Assembly: GCF_900626075.1 (NCBI RefSeq)
Contig: NZ_UYZY01000005.1
Location: 186,001 to 250,000 of the forward strand
Reading direction: 5' to 3'
DNA length: 64,000 bases
Source: Clostridium transplantifaecale
GTDB taxonomy: Bacteria; Bacillota; Clostridia; Lachnospirales; Lachnospiraceae
Shown here: positions 1 to 8,376 of the stretch, one piece after another
Numbering within the stretch: position 1 is the first letter of the stretch
Layout of the letters: every line of letters starts with the position of its first letter
The notes under the pieces: generated by a model
The model's input: only the letters and a program-made list of their open reading frames with translations
The model's database searches: none
Told to the model about the DNA's origin: nothing
Translations under genes and position numbers: made by a program

Positions 1-408
1 ACAACCGTGGAGACGACGGCGGAGTACACCGAATCCGCTGTCATTGCAACGCCATCCTCTGCAGAAGCGCCGGAGCAGCAGACGGAGGAAGAAGAGGAAA
101 CGCCTCCGGAAACGGCAGGTGAAGCGGATGTGCTGGAAGGATATGAAACCCCGGGAATTGCCAATGTTTCAGATTATCTGAATATCAGGGATCACGCTGA
201 AGCTGACGCCTCTATTATCGGGCGGCTGCCAGCAGGCGGCATCTGTGAGATCCTGGAGGAAGGGGAGATATGGTACCGCATCCGCTACGGAGAGGTGGAA
301 GGATATATTAACGGAAGCTATCTCCTGACAGGCGAAGCTGCGGCCGAGCGGGCGGTTTCCGGATCCTCAGATCTGCTGCCGGCTGCAGTAGATTCTGAAG
401 AACAGTAA
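1..408 (+). CDS. SH3-domain protein, 5' end outside window
   Basis: The reading frame is already open at base 1, so the true start lies upstream; the first in-window GTG at 7 is probably an internal Val. The visible part is a Glu/Thr/Pro-rich linker (to about residue 45) followed by one bacterial SH3-type domain (about residues 50-108: NVSDYLNIRD, then GRLPAGG, then WYRIRYGEVEGYI). Such domains bind cell-wall peptides in secreted proteins of Clostridia. A short Ala/Ser-rich tail follows and no catalytic domain is seen before the stop. It is probably the C-terminal part of a secreted or lipid-anchored wall-associated protein; the enzymatic partner, if any, is outside the window. Confidence 0.7.
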   Translation, partial: TTVETTAEYTESAVIATPSSAEAPEQQTEEEEETPPETAGEADVLEGYETPGIANVSDYLNIRDHAEADASIIGRLPAGGICEILEEGEIWYRIRYGEVEGYINGSYLLTGEAAAERAVSGSSDLLPAAVDSEEQ

Positions 409-497
409 AAATTAAAGATATTCTGAATGAAAAAACTTTATGATAAGTTTAACTTATGGATTTGATTAAAAACGCGAATTGATGATTGCTCTGTTAG

Positions 498-1100
498 ATT
501 GCGGATGTGAAGATTCAGGATGAGGACGGCTCTATGACACTGCCTGTTGAGGGCGGAACCCGTCTGTCCGAAAACTATGTGGGCGCGGTTTTTGGGGATT
601 ATGATTCCTATCTGGTATTATCCCATTTTAAAGGCCATGCCATGGCCGGTTTTGGAGGAGCAATCAAGAATATCTCCATCGGACTTGGCTCCAGCGAAGG
701 AAAGAACTGGATTCATACGGGCGGCGCCAGCCGGACAAGCTTCATGGGCGGAGCTCAGGATGCGTTTCTGGAAGCCATGGGAGATGCGGGAAAGTCTGTT
801 TCCGACTACCTGGGAAACGGAGAGAGGATTACCTATATTAATGTAATGAACCGTTTATCCATTGACTGTGACTGTGATGGCAATCCCGCCGAGCCGGATA
901 TTCATGATATCGGTATTCTGGCATCCAACGATCCGGTGGCACTGGATCAGGCCTGCATCGATTTGGTGTCCAGTGCCCAGGGAAATGAGAGCCTGATGGA
1001 TCGGATTGCGGACCGCGACGGGATTCATACCCTGGAAAACGCAGAGACCATTGGTCTTGGAAGCCGCTCTTACCGTCTGGTGAATCTGGATCAGGAGTAA
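498..1100 (+). pseudogene. DUF362 protein, 5'-truncated fragment
   Basis: The translation from about 498 aligns with the C-terminal 200 residues of the intact DUF362 lipoprotein at 34350-35417 (shared stretches such as LSHFKGHAMAGFGGAIKNIS and DCDCDGNPAEPD). The first ~150 residues, including the signal peptide, are absent, and a stop codon sits directly upstream of the homologous part. The GTG at 507 has no convincing ribosome site. I read this as a 5'-deleted copy rather than a working gene. The family is named for a conserved domain often annotated near ferredoxin-like proteins; its biochemical role is unknown. Confidence 0.75.
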
Positions 1101-1181
1101 AGAGTAAAATATAGGTATCAAAAGCATAAGTGTTCCGGGTGTGAAACAGCATCCGGGGCATTTCTTTTAGCATTATGCTTT

Positions 1182-1526
1182 GTGGAAGCGGGAGCAGACT
1201 CCACACGTTATTCGCTATCGGGGAGAATCACGGATCTGCCGGTGGCGGAAGAAGCGGCTCTTACAGCCGAAGCTCTGGGCAATGAGGTAGTCTGCTTGTA
1301 CGATGTGGGGGTGGCCGGACTGCACAGATTGCTGGCGCATTCAGAGGATATTATGTCGGCCCGTGTGATTATCGCGATTGCCGGAATGGAAGGGGCGCTG
1401 GCCAGCGTGATTGGCGGCCTTGCAGACTGCCCGGTGAGCGTGGTAAATATAGATAATGGGTTTGGGGCTGCATATTTAGGCAGCATGATTAATCACATGA
1501 AGATTCCGGAGGCAGGGGGGATGTAA
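1182..1526 (+). pseudogene. larB: larB-like fragment with internal deletion
   Basis: From about 1215 the translation matches the C-terminal half of LarB, the carboxylase/hydrolase that starts nickel-pincer cofactor synthesis for lactate racemase: DLPVAEEAALTAEALG, YDVGVAGLHRLL and IAGMEGALASVIGGLADCPV are recognisable. The N-terminal half is missing. Right after GGLADCPV the sequence jumps to SVVNIDNGFGAAYLGS, so the normally intervening segment of roughly 30 residues (a PTSVGYG-type stretch) has been lost in frame. No larA, larC or larE lies nearby. This is a decayed fragment; the family assignment rests on remembered motifs. Confidence 0.7.
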
Positions 1527-1685
1527 TCCAAGGTTTTTCTCACATTTTAGGATATCTATAAAATTTGCTTGAATAGCCGGAGGACACACTTAGAACTGTG
1601 AGGAAGCAAAAAGAAAATTCAATTCGAAGTTCCTCCGGTTTCGTGATATACTTGATTGCAGGAAAAACAGAGAGAGGAGGTTTGT

Positions 1686-2591
1686 ATGTATAATCACCAA
1701 TTAGATACGTTTATTCAAGTAGCTGATGCCGGCAGCTTTTCCAAGGCGGCGGGGAGTATGTATATCTCCTCCACGGCGGTAATGAAACAGATTAACCTGC
1801 TGGAGAGCAGCCTTGAGGTGCAGTTATTCCATCGCACCCCACGAGGTCTGACGCTGACCGATGCCGGGAAATCCTATTATCAGGATGCGAAATACATGAT
1901 ACAATATGCGAAGGATGCACAGGTGCGGGCTAAAAATGCCATGCAGAGCAACGAAAACACGATACGGCTGGGAAGCTCGCTGATTACCCCATGCCAGTTC
2001 CTGATGGAGCTGTGGCCCCGTGTTCATGAGGTGTACCCTGCCCTTAAATTTGAAATTATCAATTTTGAAAACACACCGGAGAATGCAAGCGGGATTCTTA
2101 AGAATCTGGGACAGGACATCGATGTGGTAGCCGGGATTTTTGACGAAACCATGCTGGCCCTGCGAGGATGCAATGCGCTGGAACTTTTACGGGTTCCCAT
2201 CTGCCTCGCGGTTTCCATCTATCATCCGCTGGCTCAGAAAAAACGGCTGTCTGTGGAGGATTTGCATGATCAAAAGCTGATGCTGATGAAACGAAACTGG
2301 AGCAAATATACCGACCGGCTCCGGGACGATTTGTGGGAACATCACCCGGAAATCCAAATTGAAGATTTCACGTTTTACAATCTGGAGGCGTTCAACCGGT
2401 GTGAGCATGAGAATGCCCTTCTGATGGCGGTTCCCCAATGGGAGAATGTCCATCCCCTGCTGAAGATGATTCCGGTAGACTGGAAACACGAAATCCCCTT
2501 TGGACTGCTGTATTCCCATACTCCATCTAAAACAGTGAGTAACTTTGTTCAGGCGGTGGCAAAGGTTTTTGATCTTGCTGCCGAAACATAA
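1686..2591 (+). CDS. LysR-family transcriptional regulator (redox cluster, copy 1)
   Basis: A 301-residue LysR-type regulator: N-terminal winged helix-turn-helix (about residues 1-62, with ADAGSFSKAAGSMYISSTAVMK as helix-turn-helix) and a C-terminal effector-binding domain. The start at 1686 is chosen because AGGAGG ends 5 bp upstream; a longer frame from 1656 has no such site. It is closely similar to the minus-strand regulator at 8374-9261 (both begin MYN-x2-LDTFIQ), and the two flank the alcohol dehydrogenase/flavoprotein/aldo-keto reductase genes. By family habit it would control that neighbouring cluster in response to a small redox-related or aldehyde ligand. The ligand cannot be read from the sequence. 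Confidence 0.88.
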   Translation: MYNHQLDTFIQVADAGSFSKAAGSMYISSTAVMKQINLLESSLEVQLFHRTPRGLTLTDAGKSYYQDAKYMIQYAKDAQVRAKNAMQSNENTIRLGSSLITPCQFLMELWPRVHEVYPALKFEIINFENTPENASGILKNLGQDIDVVAGIFDETMLALRGCNALELLRVPICLAVSIYHPLAQKKRLSVEDLHDQKLMLMKRNWSKYTDRLRDDLWEHHPEIQIEDFTFYNLEAFNRCEHENALLMAVPQWENVHPLLKMIPVDWKHEIPFGLLYSHTPSKTVSNFVQAVAKVFDLAAET

Positions 2592-2604
2592 AACAGAATG
2601 AACG

Positions 2605-2644
2605 AAAAGAGTGTTTGTGAGATTTTCTTGCAGGCACTTTTTTT
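2605..2644 (+). terminator. Rho-independent terminator after lysR
   Basis: An eight-pair stem (AAAGAGTG with CACTTTTT, one G-U) closes a loop of about 20 nt and runs into seven T. It lies just after the lysR stop and would separate that transcript from the hydrolase gene downstream. Confidence 0.5.
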
Positions 2645-2777
2645 AGTTACAACCTTTGACTTGATGCTGAACAACCAAACGATACTTCTGTTCCGGTGCT
2701 GACGGATTTATAATCAGTGTATCAACAAAAGATTAACGGAGCGCAGCAAAAGGAGAACTGAAACAGGAGGAAGCATA

Positions 2778-3883
2778 ATGAAAACAATATTTGCAACAAG
2801 TATTTTGCTTTTGTCTATGACCTTTTCAGGCTGCGCCGGACAGGAAATCATGCCCGGCATTTCCGATACAGGGCCACCGGCCATTCATGATGGGGAGCTG
2901 GCAGATATGACAATCTATGACGAAACTACACCCATCGCTGATGTAGTCAGTGACTCAGCGTTCGGGGACTATGGCAGACTGATTTTTCCTGCTGACGATG
3001 GATATTACAGCGGAACGACTCTGGCGAATTCCGGCTCACATGGTATACTATGAGCACTTAGTGAGGTATTCTACGAACTTAGTGCGAGTCATACCTGGCC
3101 ACTTAATGAGGTACTCCACGAATTTAGTGGATATGGTATCACAACATACGCCCTGAAAAAACGGTGGAAATCGTCAATTACCTGAAAGATCATGCTGCCG
3201 CTGGAGAAACCGTCTTTTACAATATTTACACGGCAGAAGAAAAGGCGGCTGACCCTGATAAAGAGGACACGGGATTGTTTTTCTTCAAGGGAAATCCCGG
3301 AGAAAGATTTGCGGTATGTAATGCAGGCGGCGGTTTTGCTTATGTGGGCGCTATACAGGACAGTTTCCCCCATGCGCTGGAGCTGTCCAAAGCAGGCTAT
3401 AACGCATTTGCACTCATCTACCGTCCCGGTGCGCAGACTGCCTGTGAGGATCTGGCACGAGCTGTCAGCTTTATCTTTGAAAATGCAGAGGAGTTGGAAG
3501 TGGACACCAGTGACTACTCCCTTTGGGGAGGCTCGGCGGGAGCCAGAATGGCGGCATGGCTCGGCTCCTATGGCCCCGGTGCCTTTGGGGGTAATGATCT
3601 TCCAAGGCCGGGAACCGTGGTCATGCAGTACACCGGTCACAGCGATTACACAGAGAACGATCCGCCCACCTATGCCTGCGTGGGGGAAAATGACGGCATC
3701 GCAAGCTGGCGCACGATGCAGAGCCGTCTCACGGCTATGAGCGCCCTGGGCATCGACACAGAGTTTCATAAATATCAAAACCTTGGTCATGGCTTCGGCC
3801 TCGGTATCGGTACAGATGCCGAGGGCTGGATCGGGGATGCAATCAAATTTTGGGAAGCCCATATGAATGGAAAGGATGAATAA
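2778..3883 (+). pseudogene. Alpha/beta-hydrolase lipoprotein, interrupted
   Basis: The first part (2778-3053) is a lipoprotein start: AGGAGG ribosome site, signal peptide and lipobox TFSGC. The second part (from about 3140, frame read from WYHNIRPEKTVEIV to 3883) is an alpha/beta hydrolase with nucleophile elbow WGGSAGAR and a late GLGHGFG histidine motif. Between them lie an 86-bp insert flanked by a 7-bp duplication (3047-3132) and, just before it, an apparent one-base loss in CTGGCGAATTC that shifts the frame. An ATG at 3164 could start a 239-residue hydrolase domain, but without signal peptide and strand 1. The locus is most likely inactive for secretion. It leads into the alcohol dehydrogenase gene 1 bp downstream. 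Confidence 0.75.
3047..3132. mobile_element. 86-bp insert of two imperfect hairpins with 7-bp target duplication
   Basis: ATGGTAT occurs immediately before (3040-3046) and after (3133-3139) this segment, and removing one copy plus the insert restores the hydrolase codons WYHNIRPE. The insert holds two related units of about 32 bp, each an imperfect inverted repeat with CACTTAGTG or CACTTAATG at one arm and a conserved centre GAGGTAYTCYACGAA. No coding capacity. It may be a minimal non-autonomous element or the solo end of an insertion sequence with repeated ends (IS21-like ends carry such repeats); that assignment is a guess. Confidence 0.65.
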
Positions 3884-3884
3884 A

Positions 3885-5054
3885 ATGAACAACTTTATTT
3901 TTGAAAACGCCACGAAAGCCATTTTTGGCAAGGGGTGCGTCAAGGAATATCTGGGCTGTCTTACGAGTCACTATGGCCCCAATGTCATGCTGGCTTACGG
4001 CGGCGGCTCTATTAAACGGAATGGTGTCTATGATGAAATTACCGGCATTCTGCAAAGCGCAGGAAAAAACGTGATAGAATTCAGCGGCATCATGCCAAAC
4101 CCCACCTATGCCAAGGTGCTGGAGGGCGCAAAGCTGGCCAGAGAAAATCAGGTGGCTCTCATTCTGGCTGTGGGTGGCGGCAGCGTTATGGATTGCTGCA
4201 AGGCGGTTTCCCTGGCCGCTGTCTATGAAGGGGATGTGTGGAAGCATTTCTGGGTCAATCCGGGCATCATTGACTTTGAGCCGCTTCCGCTGGGAATTGT
4301 GGTCACGGTGTCTGGTACCGGCAGCGAGATGAATGGCGGTGCGGTGATTACCAACGAGGAACTGAAAATGAAAACAGGCCGTGACTATCCCAAATGCAAT
4401 GCCAAATTTGCCCTGATGGACCCGACCTATACGTTGTCTGTTCCTGAGCTCCAGATGGTGTCCGGCGGTTTTGACACCCTGAGCCACATCATGGAGATTT
4501 ATTTCAGTGAGCCGGATGAGGAAAATGTGTCCGATGACATTGCCGAGGCACTGATGCGGGGCGTGATCCGTGACCTGCGGGCAGCGGTCAGGAATCCAAA
4601 GGATTACACCGCCCGCAGCAACCTGATGTGGGAGGCGACTATGGCAGAGAACCGTATCATCAAGCTGGGCAAGAAAACCGATTTTGAGTGTCACATGATG
4701 GAGCATCAGCTTGGCGCTTACACCGACTGCAATCATGGCGCTGGGCTGGCGGTACTGCATCCGGTCTATTACCGTCATATATGCGAGGCGGGCAAAACCA
4801 AATTCGCCCGGTTTGCCACCCGTGTCTGGGACATAGCCCCGGAGGGAAAAACGGAGAGCGAACTGGCGAACGCCGGTGTGGAGACGCTGGCAAAATTCAT
4901 TGGGGAGTTGGGGCTGCCATCCACCCTTCGGGAGTTGGGGATGGATAGCAGGGAGAAGCTGAAAGAAATTGCAGATTCCTGTCCCATTGTTCCCGGAAGC
5001 TACAAGAAAATGACGCATGAAGAAATCCTTGCAATCTTCAACGAGTGCTTTTAA
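3885..5054 (+). CDS. Iron-containing alcohol dehydrogenase (BDH/YqhD type)
   Basis: A 389-residue group III alcohol dehydrogenase that would reduce aldehydes to alcohols with NAD(P)H in the cytoplasm. Nucleotide-binding glycine motifs YGGGSIKRNG and VGGGSVMDCCKA are near residues 38 and 95. Metal-ligand motifs follow: DTLSHIMEIYF near 205 and HMMEHQLGAYTDCNHGAGLA near 270. The start at 3885 follows AAAGGATG and lies 1 bp after the upstream stop; in-frame ATGs at 3867 and 3876 are alternatives. It is about 50% alike by eye to the paralogue at 49193-50359. It sits first in a run of flavodoxin, flavoprotein and aldo/keto reductase genes, consistent with an aldehyde or quinone detoxification operon. 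Confidence 0.92.
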   Translation: MNNFIFENATKAIFGKGCVKEYLGCLTSHYGPNVMLAYGGGSIKRNGVYDEITGILQSAGKNVIEFSGIMPNPTYAKVLEGAKLARENQVALILAVGGGSVMDCCKAVSLAAVYEGDVWKHFWVNPGIIDFEPLPLGIVVTVSGTGSEMNGGAVITNEELKMKTGRDYPKCNAKFALMDPTYTLSVPELQMVSGGFDTLSHIMEIYFSEPDEENVSDDIAEALMRGVIRDLRAAVRNPKDYTARSNLMWEATMAENRIIKLGKKTDFECHMMEHQLGAYTDCNHGAGLAVLHPVYYRHICEAGKTKFARFATRVWDIAPEGKTESELANAGVETLAKFIGELGLPSTLRELGMDSREKLKEIADSCPIVPGSYKKMTHEEILAIFNECF

Positions 5055-5073
5055 CGAAAAGGAGAAAACCACG

Positions 5074-5796
5074 ATGAAAAGTATACGCACAATCCTTCTT
5101 CTCCTTGCCATGAGTGTGAGCTTGACTGCCTGCGGCAAGGAGAGTGTTCCGAACAATGAAAGCCCTCCGCCGGGTATGTCCTCCACAAAACCGGAGCAGA
5201 AAACAATTCCTTCTGAAAACAGCAATATCCTGATTGCCTATTTCTCCGTTCCGGAGGATGTTGATACGACAGGAGCAGATGCTGTTGCAGGCGCAAGTGT
5301 TGTGGTAAGCGAAGGCGAGAAGCTGGGCAACACGCAGTATGTGGCGCAGCTTATCCAGCAGACCACAGGCGGTGACTTATTCCGCATTGAAACAACGCAA
5401 GTCTATCCCGGCGATCACGACCCGCTGGTGGAACAGGCTGCAAAAGAACAAGACGCAGATGCCCGTCCGGAGCTTGCCACGCAGATTGACAATTTTGACC
5501 AGTATGAAATTGTCCTGCTGGGCTATCCAAACTGGTGGGGAGATATGCCCCAGCCGCTATACACCTTCTTAGAGGAGTATGACTTTGGAGCCAAAACCAT
5601 GATTCCCTTTATCACCCATGGAGGCAGTGGAGCATCCCGCACAGTGGAGACGATTTCAGAGCTTCAGCCCGGTGCGCTGATTCGGGATAATGCGCTGATA
5701 CTATCCCGCAACGATGTGGCTGCCAGTGCCGGCGAAGTGACCGATTGGGCAGAAGGGCTCCATCTTAACAGAAAAAATGAGGAGAAAAGACGATGA
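5074..5796 (+). CDS. Flavodoxin-like lipoprotein
   Basis: The start at 5074 has GGAG 10 bp upstream and gives a clean lipoprotein signal with lipobox SLTAC; an in-frame ATG at 5017 lies inside the previous gene and is rejected. After a Pro/Ser linker the mature protein (about 240 residues in total) has a flavodoxin_4-type fold: SNILIAYFSVP, GNTQYVAQLI as a partial phosphate-binding region, and LLGYPNWWGDMPQ as the flavin-side loop. It would hold FMN outside the membrane and pass electrons there. Its stop overlaps the next gene by 4 bp (ATGA), so the two are translationally coupled. Confidence 0.85.
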   Translation: MKSIRTILLLLAMSVSLTACGKESVPNNESPPPGMSSTKPEQKTIPSENSNILIAYFSVPEDVDTTGADAVAGASVVVSEGEKLGNTQYVAQLIQQTTGGDLFRIETTQVYPGDHDPLVEQAAKEQDADARPELATQIDNFDQYEIVLLGYPNWWGDMPQPLYTFLEEYDFGAKTMIPFITHGGSGASRTVETISELQPGALIRDNALILSRNDVAASAGEVTDWAEGLHLNRKNEEKRR

Positions 5797-6329
5797 AAAA
5801 AAATGTTTTGATATTATCAGGAAGTCCCCGTAAGGGCGGAAACTCTGACCTGCTGTGTGATCAATTTTTAAAAGGCGCACAGGAGAGCGGCAATCAGGTG
5901 GAGAAAATCTTCCTGCGCAGCAAGAAAGCAGCGCCGTGTAACGCCTGTTATTATTGCAAAAATGGCGGTCAGTGTGCCATCAAAGACGATATGGCGGAGA
6001 TTCTCGACAAGATGCAGGCTGCCGATGTGATCGTCATGGCAAGCCCGGTCTATTTTTACTCCATCGACGCCCAGATGAAAGCGGTTATTGACCGCTCCGT
6101 GGCCCGCTGGACGAATATCCCGAACAAAGAGTTCTATTACATCATGACCGCTGCTGAGGACAGTGCCGATGTTATGGACTGTACATTGGAGTGTTTCCGT
6201 GGTTTTGCCCGGTGCTTAAACGGCTCCAAAGAAATGGGCGTAATCTATGGAAAAGGCGTGTATGAGGCCGGTGCAATTCAGGGAATGCCTGCCATGCGGG
6301 AAGCCTATGAGATGGGCAGACAGGTGTAA
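5793..6329 (+). CDS. NAD(P)H-dependent FMN reductase, Fe-S flavoprotein (Isf) type
   Basis: A 178-residue flavodoxin-fold reductase. The FMN phosphate loop ILSGSPRKGGNSD is at residue 6. A compact cysteine motif follows near residue 49 (C-x2-C-x2-C-x5-C in CNACYYCKNGGQC), the spacing known from archaeal iron-sulfur flavoproteins that carry a 4Fe-4S cluster beside FMN. ASPVYFYSIDAQMKAVIDR is the second flavin loop. It overlaps the lipoprotein upstream by 4 bp and precedes an aldo/keto reductase by 9 bp, so it is part of the same operon. Likely reductive stress or quinone/oxygen reduction; the electron acceptor is unknown. Confidence 0.9.
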   Translation: MKKNVLILSGSPRKGGNSDLLCDQFLKGAQESGNQVEKIFLRSKKAAPCNACYYCKNGGQCAIKDDMAEILDKMQAADVIVMASPVYFYSIDAQMKAVIDRSVARWTNIPNKEFYYIMTAAEDSADVMDCTLECFRGFARCLNGSKEMGVIYGKGVYEAGAIQGMPAMREAYEMGRQV

Positions 6330-6338
6330 GGAGGTAAG

Positions 6339-7331
6339 ATGATGAAGGCTCGCACTCTGGGAAAAGATTTGACGGTTGCTGCTGTGGGGCTGGGATGTAT
6401 GGGATTCTCTCATGCCTACGGTGCGGCGACTGAAAAAAGTGAAGCAGTTGAAGCAATTCAGAAAGCCTTTGAGATAGGCTACACCTTTTTCGATACAGCG
6501 GAAAGCTATCTTGGAACAAACACAGACGGCAGCATTTCCTACAATGAGGAATTGGTTGGAGAGGCACTGTCCCCTTACCGGAATAAAGTGCAGCTTGCCA
6601 CAAAATTCGGTGTTCGCCATGATAACAGAAATATCCTGACAGACAGCCGCCCGGAAACCATCCGAAGCTCTGTAGAAGGAAGTTTGCGCCGTCTGCATAC
6701 GGATTATATTGATTTGTACTATCAGCACCGTATTGACCCGTCCGTTCCCGCCGAGGAAGTAGCAGGGGTAATGGCTGACCTGATTCGAGAGGGTAAAATT
6801 ACCCATTGGGGCATCTCCGAGGCGAATGAGGATTATCTGCGAAAAGCGCACGCTGTCTGCCCCGTGACAGCTATCCAGAACCGCTATTCCATGATGTACC
6901 GGGATTATGAACGGTTGTTTCCGGTTTTGGAGGAGCTGGGTGTTGGGTTTGTTGCATTCAGTCCCATGGCAAACGGGTTTCTCACGGGGAAATACACAGC
7001 GGACAGTAAGTTTACGCAGGATGACTACCGCAGCGCCATGCCGCAGTTTACTGCGGATGCCATGCAGAAAAATCAGGAACTGCTGGCTCTGCTTTACGGG
7101 CTTGCGGAAAGTAAGAATGCCACTCCGGCTCAGATTTCTCTGGCGTGGATGTTATGCGGGAAATCATATATTGTTCCCATCCCCGGCACCCGAAAAATCA
7201 GCCGCCTGACAGAAAATGCGGGAGCTGCAGACATAGAACTGACCGCTGATGAAGTCAGAATGCTCAATAAGGCACTGGATGGAATGGAACTGTCCGGAGT
7301 ATTTGGGGGTTCCCCCATGGCCAAAAAATAG
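6339..7331 (+). CDS. Aldo/keto reductase
   Basis: A 330-residue NADPH-dependent aldo/keto reductase with a TIM-barrel fold. The catalytic tetrad is visible: Asp and Tyr in FFDTAESYLG (about residues 53-58), Lys in LATKFGV and His in YYQHRIDP. The C-terminal NADP phosphate-binding segment PIPGTRKISRLTENAGA is intact. AAGGAGG precedes tandem ATGs at 6339 and 6342; the second has the better spacing. It reduces aldehydes or ketones in the cytoplasm; its place after alcohol dehydrogenase and flavoprotein genes suggests carbonyl detoxification. It differs in subfamily from the shorter aldo/keto reductase at 7470. Confidence 0.92.
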   Translation: MMKARTLGKDLTVAAVGLGCMGFSHAYGAATEKSEAVEAIQKAFEIGYTFFDTAESYLGTNTDGSISYNEELVGEALSPYRNKVQLATKFGVRHDNRNILTDSRPETIRSSVEGSLRRLHTDYIDLYYQHRIDPSVPAEEVAGVMADLIREGKITHWGISEANEDYLRKAHAVCPVTAIQNRYSMMYRDYERLFPVLEELGVGFVAFSPMANGFLTGKYTADSKFTQDDYRSAMPQFTADAMQKNQELLALLYGLAESKNATPAQISLAWMLCGKSYIVPIPGTRKISRLTENAGAADIELTADEVRMLNKALDGMELSGVFGGSPMAKK

Positions 7332-7352
7332 GTCAGGAAAGGATTCATATTT

Positions 7353-7457
7353 ATGGAAAAAAGTAACGGCTGGCAGAGATGCTATCCCCCCGTTTATGCG
7401 GGCTGGCCCAAAGCATGGGCGGCACTGCGAATGGCAAAAGAGGTTTACGAAAACTGA
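7353..7457 (+). CDS. Possible 34-residue ORF between two aldo/keto reductases
   Basis: ATG at 7353 with AGGAAAGG ending 10 bp upstream opens a 34-codon frame, rich in Trp (NGWQRCYPP, AGWPKAWAALR), ending 12 bp before the next gene. I do not recognise it. It could be a real small protein of the operon, or the leftover of a larger gene trimmed by deletion. Its C-terminus (ALRMAKEVYEN) resembles a terminal helix of a flavoprotein, but too little remains to decide. Confidence 0.35.
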   Translation: MEKSNGWQRCYPPVYAGWPKAWAALRMAKEVYEN

Positions 7458-7469
7458 AGGAGAAAAAGT

Positions 7470-8312
7470 ATGGAATATGTGAATTTGAATAACAGAGTGA
7501 AAATGCCCATTCTGGGCTACGGCGTGTATCAGGTATCCAATGACGAGTGTGAGCGGTGCGTACTGGATGCGATTGATGTGGGATACCGTGCCATCGACAC
7601 CGCACAGGCTTATGGCAACGAAGAAGCTGTGGGCAGTGCAATCGCCAAATGCGGACTCCCACGAGAGGAATTGTTCCTCACAACGAAAATATGGATTTCC
7701 AACGGCGGTCAGGAAAAAGCTGCCGCATCCATTGACGAGTCCCTGAAGAAACTGGGGACGGACTACATTGATTTAATGCTGATTCACCAGCCTTTTAACG
7801 ATTACTACGGCACTTACAGGGCGATGGAGGACGCATATAAGGCGGGAAAACTCAGGGCTATCGGTGTATCCAACTTTTATCCCGACCGTTTCATCGACTT
7901 GTGCAAGTTTGTGGAAATCAAACCTGCTGTCAACCAGATTGAAACCCATGTGTTCCAGCAGCAAAAGACAGCTCACTCCTATCTGGAAAAGTATGGTGTC
8001 CAGCATGAGAGCTGGGGGCCTTTTGCAGAGGGGCGCAAGGACTTTTTCGGGAATCTTGTGCTGAATCAAATCGGTGAAAAATATGGGAAGTCTGCGGCTC
8101 AAACCGCACTGCGTTTCCTGATTCAGAGTAATGTGGTGGTAATCCCCAAGTCTACCCACAAGGAGCGTATGGCTCAGAATCTCGATGTGTTTGACTTTGT
8201 GCTGAATGCCGGGGATATGGCAGCCATTTCTGCACTGGATGAGGGGGAGAGCCTGTTTTTCTCCCATTATGATCCTGATACTGTGGAGATGCTCACCGGG
8301 CTGGCGCGGTAA
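7470..8312 (+). CDS. Aldo/keto reductase (diketogluconate reductase-like)
   Basis: A 280-residue aldo/keto reductase of the short AKR5-like class. Catalytic residues are visible in AIDTAQAYGNE (Asp, Tyr), LTTKIW (Lys) and LIHQPFNDYY (His). The cofactor-phosphate segment VVIPKSTHKERMAQN is close to the C-terminus. GAAGGAGAAAAAGT precedes the ATG. It is last in the plus-strand redox operon and is followed by a bidirectional terminator shared with the convergent lysR. Likely substrates are small aldehydes, ketones or keto-sugars; specificity cannot be read from the sequence. Confidence 0.92.
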   Translation: MEYVNLNNRVKMPILGYGVYQVSNDECERCVLDAIDVGYRAIDTAQAYGNEEAVGSAIAKCGLPREELFLTTKIWISNGGQEKAAASIDESLKKLGTDYIDLMLIHQPFNDYYGTYRAMEDAYKAGKLRAIGVSNFYPDRFIDLCKFVEIKPAVNQIETHVFQQQKTAHSYLEKYGVQHESWGPFAEGRKDFFGNLVLNQIGEKYGKSAAQTALRFLIQSNVVVIPKSTHKERMAQNLDVFDFVLNAGDMAAISALDEGESLFFSHYDPDTVEMLTGLAR

Positions 8313-8323
8313 GTAAGACAGCA

Positions 8324-8376
8324 TAAAAAAGCACGGAGCCAAAAACCTCAAAAGTTTCTGACACCGTGTTTTTTTA
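8324..8376. terminator. Bidirectional intrinsic terminator between convergent genes
   Basis: AAAAAAGCACGG pairs with CCGTGTTTTTTT across a loop of about 26 nt. A-runs and T-runs on both sides allow it to stop both the aldo/keto reductase transcript (+) and the lysR transcript (-), whose stop codon overlaps its right edge. Confidence 0.75.

Noticed and set aside
433..470. Two TTA triplets 11 bp apart in AAAAACTTTATGATAAGTTTAAC
   Set aside because: The third and fourth half-sites and the -10 are missing, so it does not fit the promoter family.
1577..1638. CCGGAGGA/TCCTCCGG inverted repeat upstream of lysR copy 1
   Set aside because: The stem is only 8 bp with a 46-nt loop and mimics ribosome-site sequence; could be chance, so not called as an attenuator.
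2656..2686. TTGACT with 19-bp spacer to GATACT, a possible MerR-type promoter for the hydrolase/alcohol dehydrogenase operon
   Set aside because: No clear dyad in the spacer and a poor -10; left out as too weak.
3843..5225. 460-codon open frame on the minus strand
   Set aside because: It is the shadow of the iron alcohol dehydrogenase and its neighbours on the plus strand; no ribosome site, and its translation shows no domain.
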